DNA of 64,000 bases from Helichrysum umbraculigerum (taxonomy: Eukaryota; Streptophyta; Magnoliopsida; Asterales; Asteraceae). Shown piece after piece: positions 50,246 to 60,973 of this stretch; positions within the stretch are counted from its first letter, which is position 1, and the number at the start of each line of letters is the position of its first letter. The stretch lies in contig CATIUR010000003.1 in assembly GCA_949592205.1 (NCBI GenBank), forward strand, positions 140,903,259 through 140,967,258, written 5' to 3'. A program made the translations under genes and the position numbers. The notes under the pieces are model-generated. The model was given only the letters and a program-made list of their open reading frames with translations, had not been told where the DNA came from and did no database searches.

Positions 50246-52256
50246 TATAACACCCCTCGTTAATTAAAAACAATCATATAATATTGGCGACTCGGAAGCG
50301 TATATTTAAAACATTTCAATCAATGTACTCAAAATGTCAATAGACTTTTTCAAAGCCAAACACATGACATTTCAACAAACTCGGTGTTATATGATTCAAA
50401 ACACTTTTACAGTTATAAAAATAACATCAGAGTAACAGCCTGTCAAACATTCCATCCAGTCCAACAACCTCCTGCCCCATATGTCCCATTAAAATACAAC
50501 CTACAGGAAGAATTGTGGTGGGGTTAGCACAACGCTAAGTGAGTGAACCAATAACAACAGTCCAACTCAGCATAACAATTTGTTTACATCAAATAACAAT
50601 AAACAGACAATAAACAATGAATCAATTATTCAATCACTAGCCGACATTCACAATGTCATTCAAGCTACGTCAAGAGGATCGGTGGTCCCTGAGCAACCAT
50701 ATACCGGTTTGGCACCCAAGAACACTTATAGTTTAACTGTATTTGGCCTATACAGCACTACCGATAACTTGTTGTCGATCACACACGACCTAGATCTCTA
50801 AACCGACATTTCAAGTTTCCGAGATCTCCTGTCGTCTACAACAACAACAACAAGCCCAACCATCAAATCAAGTTGACCTCTGAATACCACACATTGGCAT
50901 AGTCTCAGCCAAGCAAGTAAACACGCCAGACTATCATGGCAAAGTAACACAACAGATGCATCATATCACAGTAATATAATAAATTACTCGTTGTAAATCA
51001 AATCATTACAACTAAATCACACTGAGGTTACAGATCCACTCACCGACTACCTCAGACCTCCACTCAGTAGTCTAATATCACTGAGCCTTCTCCACATCTG
51101 AGAATCAACCAATCAAATATAAGTTAGTAATCAAATCATAAATACTAAACTTATATCAATCTTTAACATTAGGAACTTAACATAATCTACATCAAGATTA
51201 CTAGTTCCTAACTATCCACTAATGATTTATAATATAATCATTATCATCTATTAACATATATCAATTAGCAATCATATTACTTATTAACAAACAAACAAGA
51301 AATGTTGTACCTGCCCTTCAAGCCGCCGGCTTCCTCCTAGAAGCCGCCGGCTTCCTAACCTCACCCGCCGGCTTCACTTCAACAACCGCCGGGTAATTTA
51401 CCAAATGTGGTAACAGAACTAAAACCCGTTTTAAAGCTTATACCAACCGCCGGGTCGGGTTTATACCCGCCGGTTTCCTACAAAACATCACTAGCCGCCG
51501 GCTTGGCTTATGAAGCCGCCGGCTTCGGCTAACAAGAACAAGCCGCCGGCTTGGCCAAAGAAGCCGCCGGCTTGGCCAAAGAAGCCGCCGGCTTCTGGCC
51601 TCGTCCCAGCCCAGCACGAACAGCAGAAACCCTAACTCGCGGGTTTAATCCCCAAAACACCAAAAACTCGTTTTTAAACGGTTATAAACCTCAAATATCA
51701 TCACATAATCAATATGTAACACTTATAACCTGTTTCTAACATCCAAATCTCTCAAATCATCAATTTACCCAAATTCAATCAAAATCAAATTCTTAAATAC
51801 ACAAGAATACTTACTGATTGAAGAGCATAATGATGATAATCTGATCATGATGAAGTTTCACGAGAATCACAACTTCCTGATTTGATTTCTAGTTTGATTT
51901 GGAGGTTTTCAGAGAGTTTCTGTGAGTTTCAGAATAAAATGAATAACTTTCCTAAATAGGAAAGGATATATATAAGTCGGCTCATCCAACCGCCTTCAAT
52001 ATACGGGTATAATTTAATACCCCATCTCAATCTATTGTCTGGAACCCGAAAACCACTTGAGAGTCCAAACATTTTATTGCACCGTCAACTATATTAATTT
52101 ACAACAATTAATAATTCCCTTATCACATTGGAATATTCGACTCCTATTCCAATTATTTCAACTATTTCAAACAATATTATTTCCAAACACATTTAAATAT
52201 ATAATTAAATCAAGGAATAATATATAAACAACTAGGTCCATTTCGAGGATGTTACA
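50246..52256 (-). repeat. 5' LTR of the LARD
   Basis: 2011 bp. The palindromic array at about 51322-51597 has one more unit than the other LTR (GCCGCCGGCTTGGCCAAAGAA duplicated), and one AAGCCG arm is mutated to TAGCCG. Confidence 0.9.
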
Positions 52257-53182
52257 CATCAACTTCCTGTCCACCCACATATCTATTCATAACCTGCAGG
52301 AAGTAAATGAGGGATTAGCACGAAGCTAAGTGAATGAACTTGTCACACACAATTCAACTTAGCATAACTATGAGTTTACATCAAATAACCGTAAACACAC
52401 ATATTTCAATGAGGATCGGTGGCTCTTGGGATATCATAATACCCGGGGATTCCCCAAGAACACTTATCGTACATATCCGTATGGCCATAACGGACGAGAC
52501 CGATAACTATTGGTTATTAAACTCATACACAGGTTTCAAACACAACAAATGAATCAAAACCTGTGTAAATCACATAATAACCAAAAAGTCCAACTACACG
52601 TTGACCTCAATAATCTGATACACAGAAGTCCACATATCACGTAGATCAATAATCAATAACACAGACTAAACAGTCTAATAAACACATCTACGTTCACTTG
52701 TTGTAACCAAACAGTTACAACTAAATCAAAAGGTGAGTTCCAAATTCACTCACCGATACCTCTGTAGATTCCACACTCAGCAGTCTTATATCACTGAGTC
52801 TTTGGAGTATCTGAAACACCACAAAACACACAAGTTAGTAACTTGTTCCATAATCATCACCATAATATATTTATCAAATCAGGTAATCCCTGAAGTCTAG
52901 GCAAACAAAAAGTCAATCAGAAATAAAATCGGAAAATCCCGAATTGACGTTTTAAAACTGAAAAATGCCATTTTGGACCCCTAGATGACCCCGAATGGCC
53001 AAAAATTGGCTAGACTCATAGAATAGAGTCTTGATCATTGGGTCGTTTCTAAGTGGACATGCCAATTTCAGCTCAATCCGAGTTAATGGAAAAATTTGTA
53101 AATTTTTAGTCACTAAAGGTATTAGGAACACTTATGCACTTTTGAAATTTGCGAAACAAAAACTTTTAAAATTCTCGGTTCG

Positions 53183-53312
53183 CAGTGATCTCAACTCGCA
53201 GGTCAACTCGGTTCGTAGAAACTCGACTCGCAACGAAGTAACTCGACTCGCAGAGCCATCTCGACTCGCTTAGCGAGACTCAACTCGCTTCGCGAGAACT
53301 CAGCTCGCCTCG
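53183..53312. repeat. Repeated CTCG words and palindromes in the solo LTR
   Basis: ACTCGACTCGC-like words repeat about six times. CTCGCTTAGCGAG and CTCGCTTCGCGAG are hairpins with five-base arms. This patch occupies the same relative position as the arrays in the Tekay and LARD LTRs. Confidence 0.8.
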
Positions 53313-54078
53313 TTGGACGAACTGGGTTTCGAGGTTTCGTTGCTGCAATCTGATTTTCGAACCAAAACTCACCAAAACTCCAAAAACTCGGTTTCTATGG
53401 TTTCTAACACTTTACTAACATCATATAACACCTAATAACATCAAAATCGAGCTTCAATTTCAATTATAACTCCATATCTCTCAAAACCCAATTTTTGAAA
53501 CTCAAAATTGAACTCACTTTTTAATGATGGAGATGAAAGTGATATGATGAAGATGATGATGTTGCTGTTCTAAAATCGAAATCACAGAACTAGTTTGATT
53601 CTGATTTTGGTTGTGGTTTACTTGAGTTTAAAAACTTTCCAAATGAAAAAATGAAAGAAACCTTGAAACATAAGGATATTAGAGTCGGTTCACACAAACC
53701 GCCTATGTTCCAATTGCTTTGATTTTATACCCATCCTAAATCTATTGTCTGGAACCCGAAAACCATTTGCAAGAAAATTATTTTATTTTACCGCTAACTA
53801 TAGTAAATTAAAACAACCAATAATTTACTATCCACAATAAATCCTGGGATCTATTTACTTAAGTTTCACGGTAAAACAAATAATATCAGGTAATTCCTGA
53901 AACAATTAAATAATTAAATAAACTAGAAATTACCAGGCCACTGGAGAGGATATTACAGATACACCGTCCCTTCACGAACGCTGGAACGAAAATCCGGTGA
54001 GAACGCCGGTGTGGGGCGACAGAACGCCGTCGCACGGCGTTCTCGATGGGGAACGTCGATGCACACCGTATGCTCTTA

Positions 54079-54276
54079 AGTGACACTAACACCTATCATA
54101 TCTCCTAGTTATATTATATTCTACTACAAAATTACAGATACAAAACATTATATGAATGATTTGTATTTGAATTGCGTCAATGATAAATGGCTAAAGGGAA
54201 AAATATAGAATAAGATAAATATGTGAGTTAATTAATCAATTAATATAAAATAATGAAATTTTATTTAGTGAGTTAG
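54079..54276. other. Short intergenic stretch
   Basis: AT-rich sequence between the MITE end and the rearranged LTR fragment; nothing recognised. Confidence 0.5.
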
Positions 54277-55446
54277 TGATGTGACGCAAAAAGTCATGTT
54301 TTTAAGTATGATATTCCACACTTTTTGGACACATCTTTAGTGAAAACATTCCAAAACAATCATTATTTACTAAAATTCACTAAAGTACTCCATCAAGCCT
54401 ATGACATTCCGATTCTCGATCAAGCCTATGACGATGAGTGCTGCATGACTGGCTATTTGAGCGATTTCGTTTGTTCTAGATTGATAGGAAACCCGATACA
54501 CTTTGAGTGAATTGAGTGACCACCTTTAGTGAGATCGCCTAGTCATGTGTACTCCAAGATCATGAGATTTGGAAGTATGCCTAAGAGAATCTTTTCTTGT
54601 TTAAGGAAGGATCATCTTATCTTTCCCTGTATTCTTGAAATTATCTTACTTACATCCGAAAGTGGTAACTCTTAAAAATGTTGTGACTCGCTCTAAAATG
54701 TTTTAAAAAATGTTTTCAAAAACTGAGTGTTGCTTGAGGACAAGCAACGTCTAAGTGTGGGATAACTTGATGTGACGTAAAAAGTCATGTTTTTAAGTAT
54801 GATATTCCACACTTTTTGGACACATCTTTAGTGAAAACATTCCAAAACAATCATTATTTACTAAAATTCACTAAAGTACTCCAAATATAGGCATTGCTAC
54901 AAAAATCACCGAAAACGTCCAAATAACGAGCAAAACAGAGCGAATAAACAACAACCAATTCTCACACCCTCATTTACCTTATGATAAGCACATTCTAACC
55001 TTATGGTATGTTTTAATAGGTAAAAACGAGACGGTAGAATCAAGAATCATGCAAATTGGGTGAAGAACGGAAGAGATACGGCTTCTACAGATCGTCAAAA
55101 GTCATTCCAAACATGCTTGAGCTACACTCATCCAATTTCTGTGAAATTGGTACCATTAGAAGCGTAACGGAATTACGAAGCCGTGAGCGAAAGAATCGGG
55201 TCAAACGGACGTGTAACGAAGGAGATATGGCCGTTTTAAGCAACGCAGAAAAGCCGAAACACCACGTATACGGCCTTGGCAAGCCGTATACGGCCTTTAC
55301 ACACCGTATACGGCCTTGGCAAGCCGTATACGGCCCCCTATACCCCATATACGGTTTTTGGTGGTCTAGGGGTGGCTTGGTTGGCTTCCTTCATGCTTGG
55401 TATTAAACACTAAAAATGCTTGGTATTACACACCGAATACTACTGA
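54277..55446 (+). mobile_element. Rearranged gypsy LTR element fragment, plus strand
   Basis: A truncated LTR start (54277-54392, TGATGTGACG...), 375 bases of 3' internal sequence, then a second copy of the LTR start (54768-54883, one difference by eye) continuing to about 55446. The second copy follows a TTGAGGACAAGCAACGTCTAAGTGTGGGATAACT stretch, a 3'-end and purine-tract signature of Athila/Tat-group elements. The internal deletion joins the 5' LTR directly to 3' non-coding sequence; the element is then cut off by the next insertion. Confidence 0.7.
55264..55355. repeat. Palindromic word array CCGTATACGG, 20-bp period
   Basis: The perfect palindrome CCGTATACGG starts at 55283, 55303 and 55323, with a variant at 55263 and a decayed copy near 55346. 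The period is exactly 20 bases. It lies about 500-580 bases from the LTR 5' end. Confidence 0.92.
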
Positions 55447-57251
55447 TGTGTAAAATCTAGTTATAAAATTAAACAAAGAAATACTGATCGTTTACTATTA
55501 CACAACTGAGGTAAGTATACCCTATCATGTATAGTATAGCTACAGTAAGTCCAAGTTCGTTCCACAGGGATTGTGAATTTAAGAATTAAAACTAAAAATG
55601 TAATTAACTTAGTACATAAAAGACTTGGGTTTGTTGTGACCGAATTGTCACGTTGCTTAACAACTAAATTTAATAAACGAAAGCAAGTGGACTCAGAAAG
55701 AGTCAAATTAATTTGATTGATTTAACTTTATCAGATATTAAAAACAACACTTACTTGGATTATTTCACTAATGACTTCGGGGTATTTAGTTAAAACCAGT
55801 TTATTTAGCAATTCATGTTCATTTCGATTAGTCTAGGCTTAACATTCGCCATCACCTACACACTAATCTTAGTTTACCAAATTACAATTTAATCTAGTGA
55901 AAGACGTTCGCCAAAATCACTATCTTATACGTTTAAGTTTAACTGTCTAATTTATTACTTATCTGCGTCCGCAATCAAAGCTCAATTATTCACAGACAAA
56001 CAATTGATAATAAACATATAAGTGACAAACATCCGCTACAATCACTTATTCATTTATCAAATAAAATAGAATTGATAATTAAACCTAAATATACAAGGTT
56101 CTCGATTAAACGTAATTAAATTAATATAAACATCAAATAATAATACCCCTAATTAATAGTTATTTCATCCAAGTAAATGTATAAAAGGTTTAGCTACTCA
56201 TATTCAAACAAGAATAATCACAAGAAATAATTGCAATAAAAGAAAACATAATTATAATGAAATAAAAGAGTTGATCGAATGATTACAATAATTAAATGAT
56301 GATCCGTAGTAGCCGAATGATTGAAACAAATGAACGATCTCCAAAAATATGAAAAACCCTCAAAAGTATCTTCAAAATTCGTAACCCTAATAATAATAAT
56401 GAAAAAGTCTCCCTCTCGCGGCAGAATGAAGGCTGCTATTTATATTTGTGGCTGGGGCCAATTTAGCCGGCGGCTAAATATGGAGGCCGACGGTCAAATG
56501 ATTTTCTGCGTATTCTCCAAGTTTAAGCTCCACCGTCATAGCTTTAAAGACCTTGGGCTTTGTTGACCAAAACTTGAACTAGATGACTCTGCGTTTGACT
56601 TGGGCTAGCCTTATTCTTGCTTCACGATTTATCTTCATCTCTAGGCCCACTTATTGATTGCATGAATCGTCCATGTCCTTGATCTTTACGTGGCCCTCAT
56701 AAATGCCACGCATGTGGCATGCTCCCTTTTTGCTCTTCACGTGAATAATCTGGCACAAGATGTATAAGACATTAAATCAATAAGCATCATTTTTGTTATT
56801 ATTTAATTCATTATTATTAACTTTACATTATATGATAAGTACTAACTACGTAAGTTTATATTATTATTATTATTAATTTAATTATTTACTACTAATATTT
56901 AGCCTAACTAATTATTTGGTCCAACTCATAAACCCTAATAAATGTCCAATCTAAATATTTTTGCTCAATCCTTTTAACTTTTAGAACTCTAATATTTACA
57001 AACTACATTTATTTTATCACTCTTTTAACTACTTTGTCCCAACTAAATTTAGGTCAAACTAACTTTTATACAAAAACTACTTTATTTGATCTATTTTCAA
57101 CTAATTTTCGTTCCTTACTAATTCAAACTCCATTTCTACCTATTTTGTAAATATGAACAAAATAATTAACTTTTATCAAATAATTGTAACTAAAAGTATA
57201 TAAAAACTATGAAATATTACTATACAAATATAACATTATTCAATGTTATCA
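55447..57251 (-). repeat. 3' LTR of an Athila-type element
   Basis: On the minus strand it runs TGATAACATTG (from 57251) to ...CTAGATTTTACACA (55447), about 1805 bp. Near its 3' end is TCCCTGTGGAACGAACTTGG, matching the CCCTGTGG(A/T)TCGA-like signature at the ends of Athila/Tat LTRs. The purine tract lies just outside. The partner LTR is beyond the window, so the left boundary is approximate. It contains the palindrome TTTAGCCGGCGGCTAAA at 56462-56478. Confidence 0.72.
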
Positions 57252-57300
57252 AATTATCCCCACACTTAAACTCTACTTGTCCTCAAGTAGACTAAAACTA
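57252..57300 (-). other. Polypurine tract and 3' motif of the Athila-type element
   Basis: The minus strand reads TTGAGGACAAGTAGAGTTTA then AGTGTGGGGATAATT up to the LTR. It parallels the TTGAGGACAAGC...AAGTGTGGG motif of the neighbouring plus-strand fragment (54734-54760). Confidence 0.72.
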
Positions 57301-58834
57301 AACTACTAAATACAACTATACATTACTAATTCAAATATGATTACTTATAAGCATAAAACTAATATTTAAAAATTAAAATACTTAAATTAAAAATCCGTTT
57401 TCAATTTCTAAAATTTAAACAATTTAATTAACATGGAAAACTATTTTGTACAATAAGGGAATAAATTTCTTTATTATTATTCACATAATATATAGCTCAT
57501 CAACGATTACTAATATTGTTGTCCACTTAAACAATCTATACTCAAATTTCTGAAAACACATTTATTGTTAGTATGTACATTACATATGATCTCCACCTAT
57601 GATATACCCCTAAAATTTAGTCATGCACTTTACTTTATATTTAAAATAAGTATATAAAAATCATTTTTAAGAATCAAGACAATGGTGACAGGTCTGCATT
57701 TTCATGCAACAAAGCGACATAACTTGATTCAAGTAAAGCAAACCCTTTTTAAATCAAACCAGCGGTGACAGGTCTATACCTTAGTATAACAGAGCGACAT
57801 AGTTTGATAAATTTGGGAATCTTAATTTTAAAGACTTTATATTTCTTTTGCTTATTTTTAAGAATACTAATATGAGACCAGGTCTGTATTTTCATACAAC
57901 AGAGGAAACAATTAGTAAACCCCCAAATGCTTTTATATAAATATCAAAAATATAAAATAGTATGCATGCTAAATATAGGAATTAAGACTTTTTGTCATAC
58001 ATCATAGAATGTTTACCACAAAGTAATATACAAGTTTAAAATTTACTTCTTAAAATTCAGAAATTTTCATATAGATTGCCTATCAGTACATCATATAATG
58101 AAACTATACATTACTTATTATTATTTTAAAATTATATGTACAAACAGTTTAATCCATGTTAAAGTCTAAACTTTAAAAATAAAAACAAACTTTTAATAAA
58201 ACTATTTTAACTAATAGATACTTAGTCTCAAAACTTAAAAATAAAACTTTTTTTTTTTTTAAAAATAGTGGTTAAATTTTTTATTATTATTATTATTTTT
58301 TAATTGAAATCCAAAAAGATACAACAAAACCTAAGGACAAGTAAACTTCTTTTCGACCCCCATCCCCACACTTAAGTTGTACAATGTCCCCATTGTACAT
58401 AAACAGAATAAAATCACAGTGAAAATGAGAGAAAAGAAGTAGAACAGTAAAACTCCCCTGATATCTCTGTCGAAGTCCAACAGCATGCGAGAGCGAGTCC
58501 GTGTCAGCAGCATCATTCAACAGCACCACACAAAACAAAACCAAAAGAAAACATAACATATAAAACAATTAAATAAATAGTTCAAACAGAAAAGTAAATC
58601 CTAACTCACTTTCGTAGGAATCACGATTGCATTTAGCATATGCAATAAGCCTTTAAACCCCTCGGTATCCCGAGTGGACGAGTTATAGTCTCGTGAGGGT
58701 TTCCAGTGAACACACCCACAAAGTTCAAACCTTTGAATTTATCAGTTCCTAGGGTAAATCACGAGTGCTTCCCACTCGTTTTCCACATCTTCCTCGTGGT
58801 AATGCTTTAATCGATGTCCATTAACAATGAAAGA
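57301..58834 (-). other. 3' non-coding region of the Athila-type element
   Basis: About 1.5 kb between pol and the purine tract, the place where some Athila elements carry an env-like frame. No such frame is visible. It contains three related hairpins (57683-57905) and a second G-rich motif at about 58355-58375 (minus-strand TTAAGTGTGGGGATGGGGG) next to a GACATTGTACAACTTAAG word. Confidence 0.65.
57683..57905 (-). other. Three repeated small hairpins with compensatory stem changes
   Basis: Conserved context GGTGACAGGTC ... ACARAGCGACATA surrounds 5-bp stems with 4-base loops: TGCAT-TTTC-ATGCA (57695-57708), TATAC-CTTA-GTATA (57775-57788) and TGTAT-TTTC-ATACA (57885-57898). Three of the five pairs differ between copies with pairing kept. 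The third copy has a more decayed context. Confidence 0.7.
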
Positions 58835-60973
58835 TCATCCATCGGTCTTGTACAATTCCACATAACCCGACGGATACCCATGTTTAACCGTATAAGGACC
58901 AGTCCATCTAGGTTTAAGCTTTGGTTGCTTCAACTTAAAACGAGATTGAAACAAAAGTACCTTATCTCCAGCTTTAAATTCCTTCCGCATTTTCAATTTC
59001 CGATCATGCCAAACTTTGGTCCTCTCCTTATACAACTTTGAACTCTCATAAGCATTCATCCTCAATTCATCCAACTCATGCAATTGAAGAAACCTCATCT
59101 CACTCGCTTCAACCAAATCCGTATTGCAATTATTGAGTGCCCAATAAGCCTTATGTTCAACTTCTACTGGCAAATGACATGTCTTACCATAAAGCAACCG
59201 ATAAGGTGTAGTTCCAATCGGTGTCTTGTAGGCAGTGCGAAATGCCCACAAAGCATCATCAAGCTTCTTCGCCCTAACAACTCGGTTATCCTTAACCGTC
59301 TTCTCCAAAATCCTCTTTAATGCTCTATTGGTGTTTTCCACTTGACCACTTGTTTGTGGGTGGTAAGAAGTTGAAAATCTATGATTCACTCCATACTTTT
59401 TCAATACCTTCTCTAATTGTTGATTCGCAAAATGGCTCCCACGATCACTAATTAAAGCTTTAGGGATTCCAAATCGACAAAACAAACTTTTCAAAAAATC
59501 AATCACAACCCGAGCATCATTCTTCGGTAACGCTTTTGCCTCCGCCCATTTGGACACATAATCCACCGCAACCAAGATATATACACACTTATGAGATGGT
59601 GGAAACAGACCCATGAAATATATTCCCCATATATCAAAAACCTCACAAACTTGGATGCTTTGTTGTGGCATTTCATCCCTTTTAGAGATGTTGCCTACAC
59701 GTTGGCATGCATCGCAAGTTTGGCAAAGTGTTTGCGCTTCTTTAGAAATGGTAGGCCAATAGAAACAAGCATCAAAAACCTTCTTAGCTGTAACTGACGG
59801 TCCATAGTGTCCACCGGTTGGTCCATGGTGACACTCATCCAATATTTTTCTCGTTTCACCCCCGGAAACACATCTTCTTATCATCCCATCAGCACAAACC
59901 CGAAACAGATACGGATTATCCCAAAAATAATATTTCAAGTCTGAGAAAAACTTGCTTTTCTGTTGATGGGTCATTCCTTTCCTCAAAACACCTGCAACTA
60001 AGTAATTAGCAAAATCCGCGTACCAAGGTGTTTCTTCCTCATTCTCCACATCGTCTCCTACCTGCAAAAGAAATTCCTCGGGAAAGGAATCATCAATGTT
60101 AGTATCGCCTAGCTTATCTAGGTTTGGATTCTCCAACCTTGACAAGTGATCGGCAGCAAGGTTTTCAGCCCCCTTTTTATCTTTTATCTCAATGTCAAAT
60201 TCTTGCAATAAGAGAATCCAACGAATGAGACGTGGTTTAGCATCTTGTTTGGCAAACAAATACTTAAGAGCTGAGTGGTCTGTGAAAACTACGGTCTTAG
60301 ATAGGACAAGGTAAGGTCTAAACTTATCAAAAGCAAAGACAACCGCAAGGAGCTCTTTTTCAGTCGTGGTATAATTATGTTGCGCTCCATTTAGAGTCTT
60401 ACTAGCATAGTAAATAGGTTTAAAATGGTTTCCCTCCCTTTGTCCTAAAACAGCCCCTAAGGCGTAGTCACTAGCGTCACACATCAATTCAAAAGGTTGA
60501 GACCAATCAGGTGAAACCATAATAGGTGCATTGGTCAACTTATCCTTTAAAGTCTCAAAAGTTTTCACACATTCATCATCAAACACAAAAGTGACATCTT
60601 TCTCAAGCAATTTGGTCATGGGTCTAGTGATCTTAGAAAAGTCTTTAATGAACCTACGGTAGAAACCTGCATGACCTAAGAAACTTCTAACTCCCTTAAC
60701 ATTGACGGGTGGAGGTAACTTGGCAATGACGTCAATCTTTGACTTGTCAACCTCAATCCCCACACTTGACACCTGTTGTCCCAAAACAATACCCTCTTTA
60801 ACCATGAAATGACACTTTTCCCAATTTAAAACCAAATGTGCCTTTTCACATCTTTCAAGCATTTTATCCAAATTAGACAAACAAGTTTCAAAAGAATTTC
60901 CAAAAACTGAAAAATCATCCATGAAAACTTCCATGGAAGTCTCAATCATGTCCTGAAAATAGGGATCATGCAC
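58835..60973 (-). CDS. Athila-type RT (palm), RNase H and integrase; downstream piece of broken gag-pol
   Basis: 712 codons open on the minus strand. It begins in the RT palm with the catalytic MDDFSVFG (residues 18-25), then connection and RNase H ([24 protein letters not shown]), the integrase zinc finger ([10 protein letters not shown] ... CQTCDACQ) and the integrase core. The core keeps the second Asp (ISDRGSHF) and the Glu ([10 protein letters not shown]). The first catalytic position, however, reads WGIYFMG where the family has WGIDFMG: the codon at 59618-59620 is TAT. That single change should abolish integrase chemistry. The frame ends [10 protein letters not shown] with a TGA at 58835-58837. 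Affiliation to Athila rests on motifs such as [20 protein letters not shown]. Confidence 0.9.
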   Translation of the reverse strand: MHDPYFQDMIETSMEVFMDDFSVFGNSFETCLSNLDKMLERCEKAHLVLNWEKCHFMVKEGIVLGQQVSSVGIEVDKSKIDVIAKLPPPVNVKGVRSFLGHAGFYRRFIKDFSKITRPMTKLLEKDVTFVFDDECVKTFETLKDKLTNAPIMVSPDWSQPFELMCDASDYALGAVLGQREGNHFKPIYYASKTLNGAQHNYTTTEKELLAVVFAFDKFRPYLVLSKTVVFTDHSALKYLFAKQDAKPRLIRWILLLQEFDIEIKDKKGAENLAADHLSRLENPNLDKLGDTNIDDSFPEEFLLQVGDDVENEEETPWYADFANYLVAGVLRKGMTHQQKSKFFSDLKYYFWDNPYLFRVCADGMIRRCVSGGETRKILDECHHGPTGGHYGPSVTAKKVFDACFYWPTISKEAQTLCQTCDACQRVGNISKRDEMPQQSIQVCEVFDIWGIYFMGLFPPSHKCVYILVAVDYVSKWAEAKALPKNDARVVIDFLKSLFCRFGIPKALISDRGSHFANQQLEKVLKKYGVNHRFSTSYHPQTSGQVENTNRALKRILEKTVKDNRVVRAKKLDDALWAFRTAYKTPIGTTPYRLLYGKTCHLPVEVEHKAYWALNNCNTDLVEASEMRFLQLHELDELRMNAYESSKLYKERTKVWHDRKLKMRKEFKAGDKVLLFQSRFKLKQPKLKPRWTGPYTVKHGYPSGYVELYKTDG

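Larger units (their letters stand above)
44016..52256 (-). mobile_element. Large non-coding LTR retrotransposon derivative (LARD), 8241 bp
   Basis: Perfect CATCA duplication at 44011-44015 and 52257-52261. LTRs are 44016-45984 (1969 bp) and 50246-52256 (2011 bp), with about eight substitutions and two length differences. A Met-tRNA primer-binding site (50228-50242) and purine tract (45985-46002) are in place. The 4.26-kb interior encodes no recognisable Gag or Pol on either strand, so it depends on another element. Its LTRs resemble the Tekay LTRs in several blocks, and the primer site has the same context (ACCAAACTATTGC word and 3-base spacer). Confidence 0.9.
43765..53957 (-). mobile_element. 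Solo LTR of a gypsy (Tekay-related) element, split by a nested LARD
   Basis: Pieces 43765-44015 and 52262-53957 join to an LTR of about 1947 bp. It begins TGTAATATCC and ends GGGGTGTTATA on the minus strand and has a perfect GATAC duplication at 43760-43764 and 53958-53962. No internal region remains, so it is a solo LTR, the product of recombination between the two LTRs of one element. It shares blocks with the Tekay LTRs, for example AACCTGCAGGAAGTAAAT, GGGATTAGCACGAAGCTAAG and ACCGCTAACTATAGTAAAT-like words. Confidence 0.88.
43229..54075. mobile_element. Probable PIF/Harbinger-like MITE, split by a solo LTR
   Basis: TTA flanks both ends (43226-43228 and 54076-54078). Ends are inverted relatives: GAGCACAGGGTGTGG on the left, and GAGCATACGGTGTGC on the right read inverted. 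Without the nested LTRs it is about 650 bp. The short TSD and partial TIR match make this tentative. Confidence 0.5.

Noticed and set aside
58293..58568. Possible env-like frame of the Athila element
   Set aside because: Only about 91 codons, no signal peptide or transmembrane layout typical of env-like proteins, and it overlaps the G-rich 3' motif.
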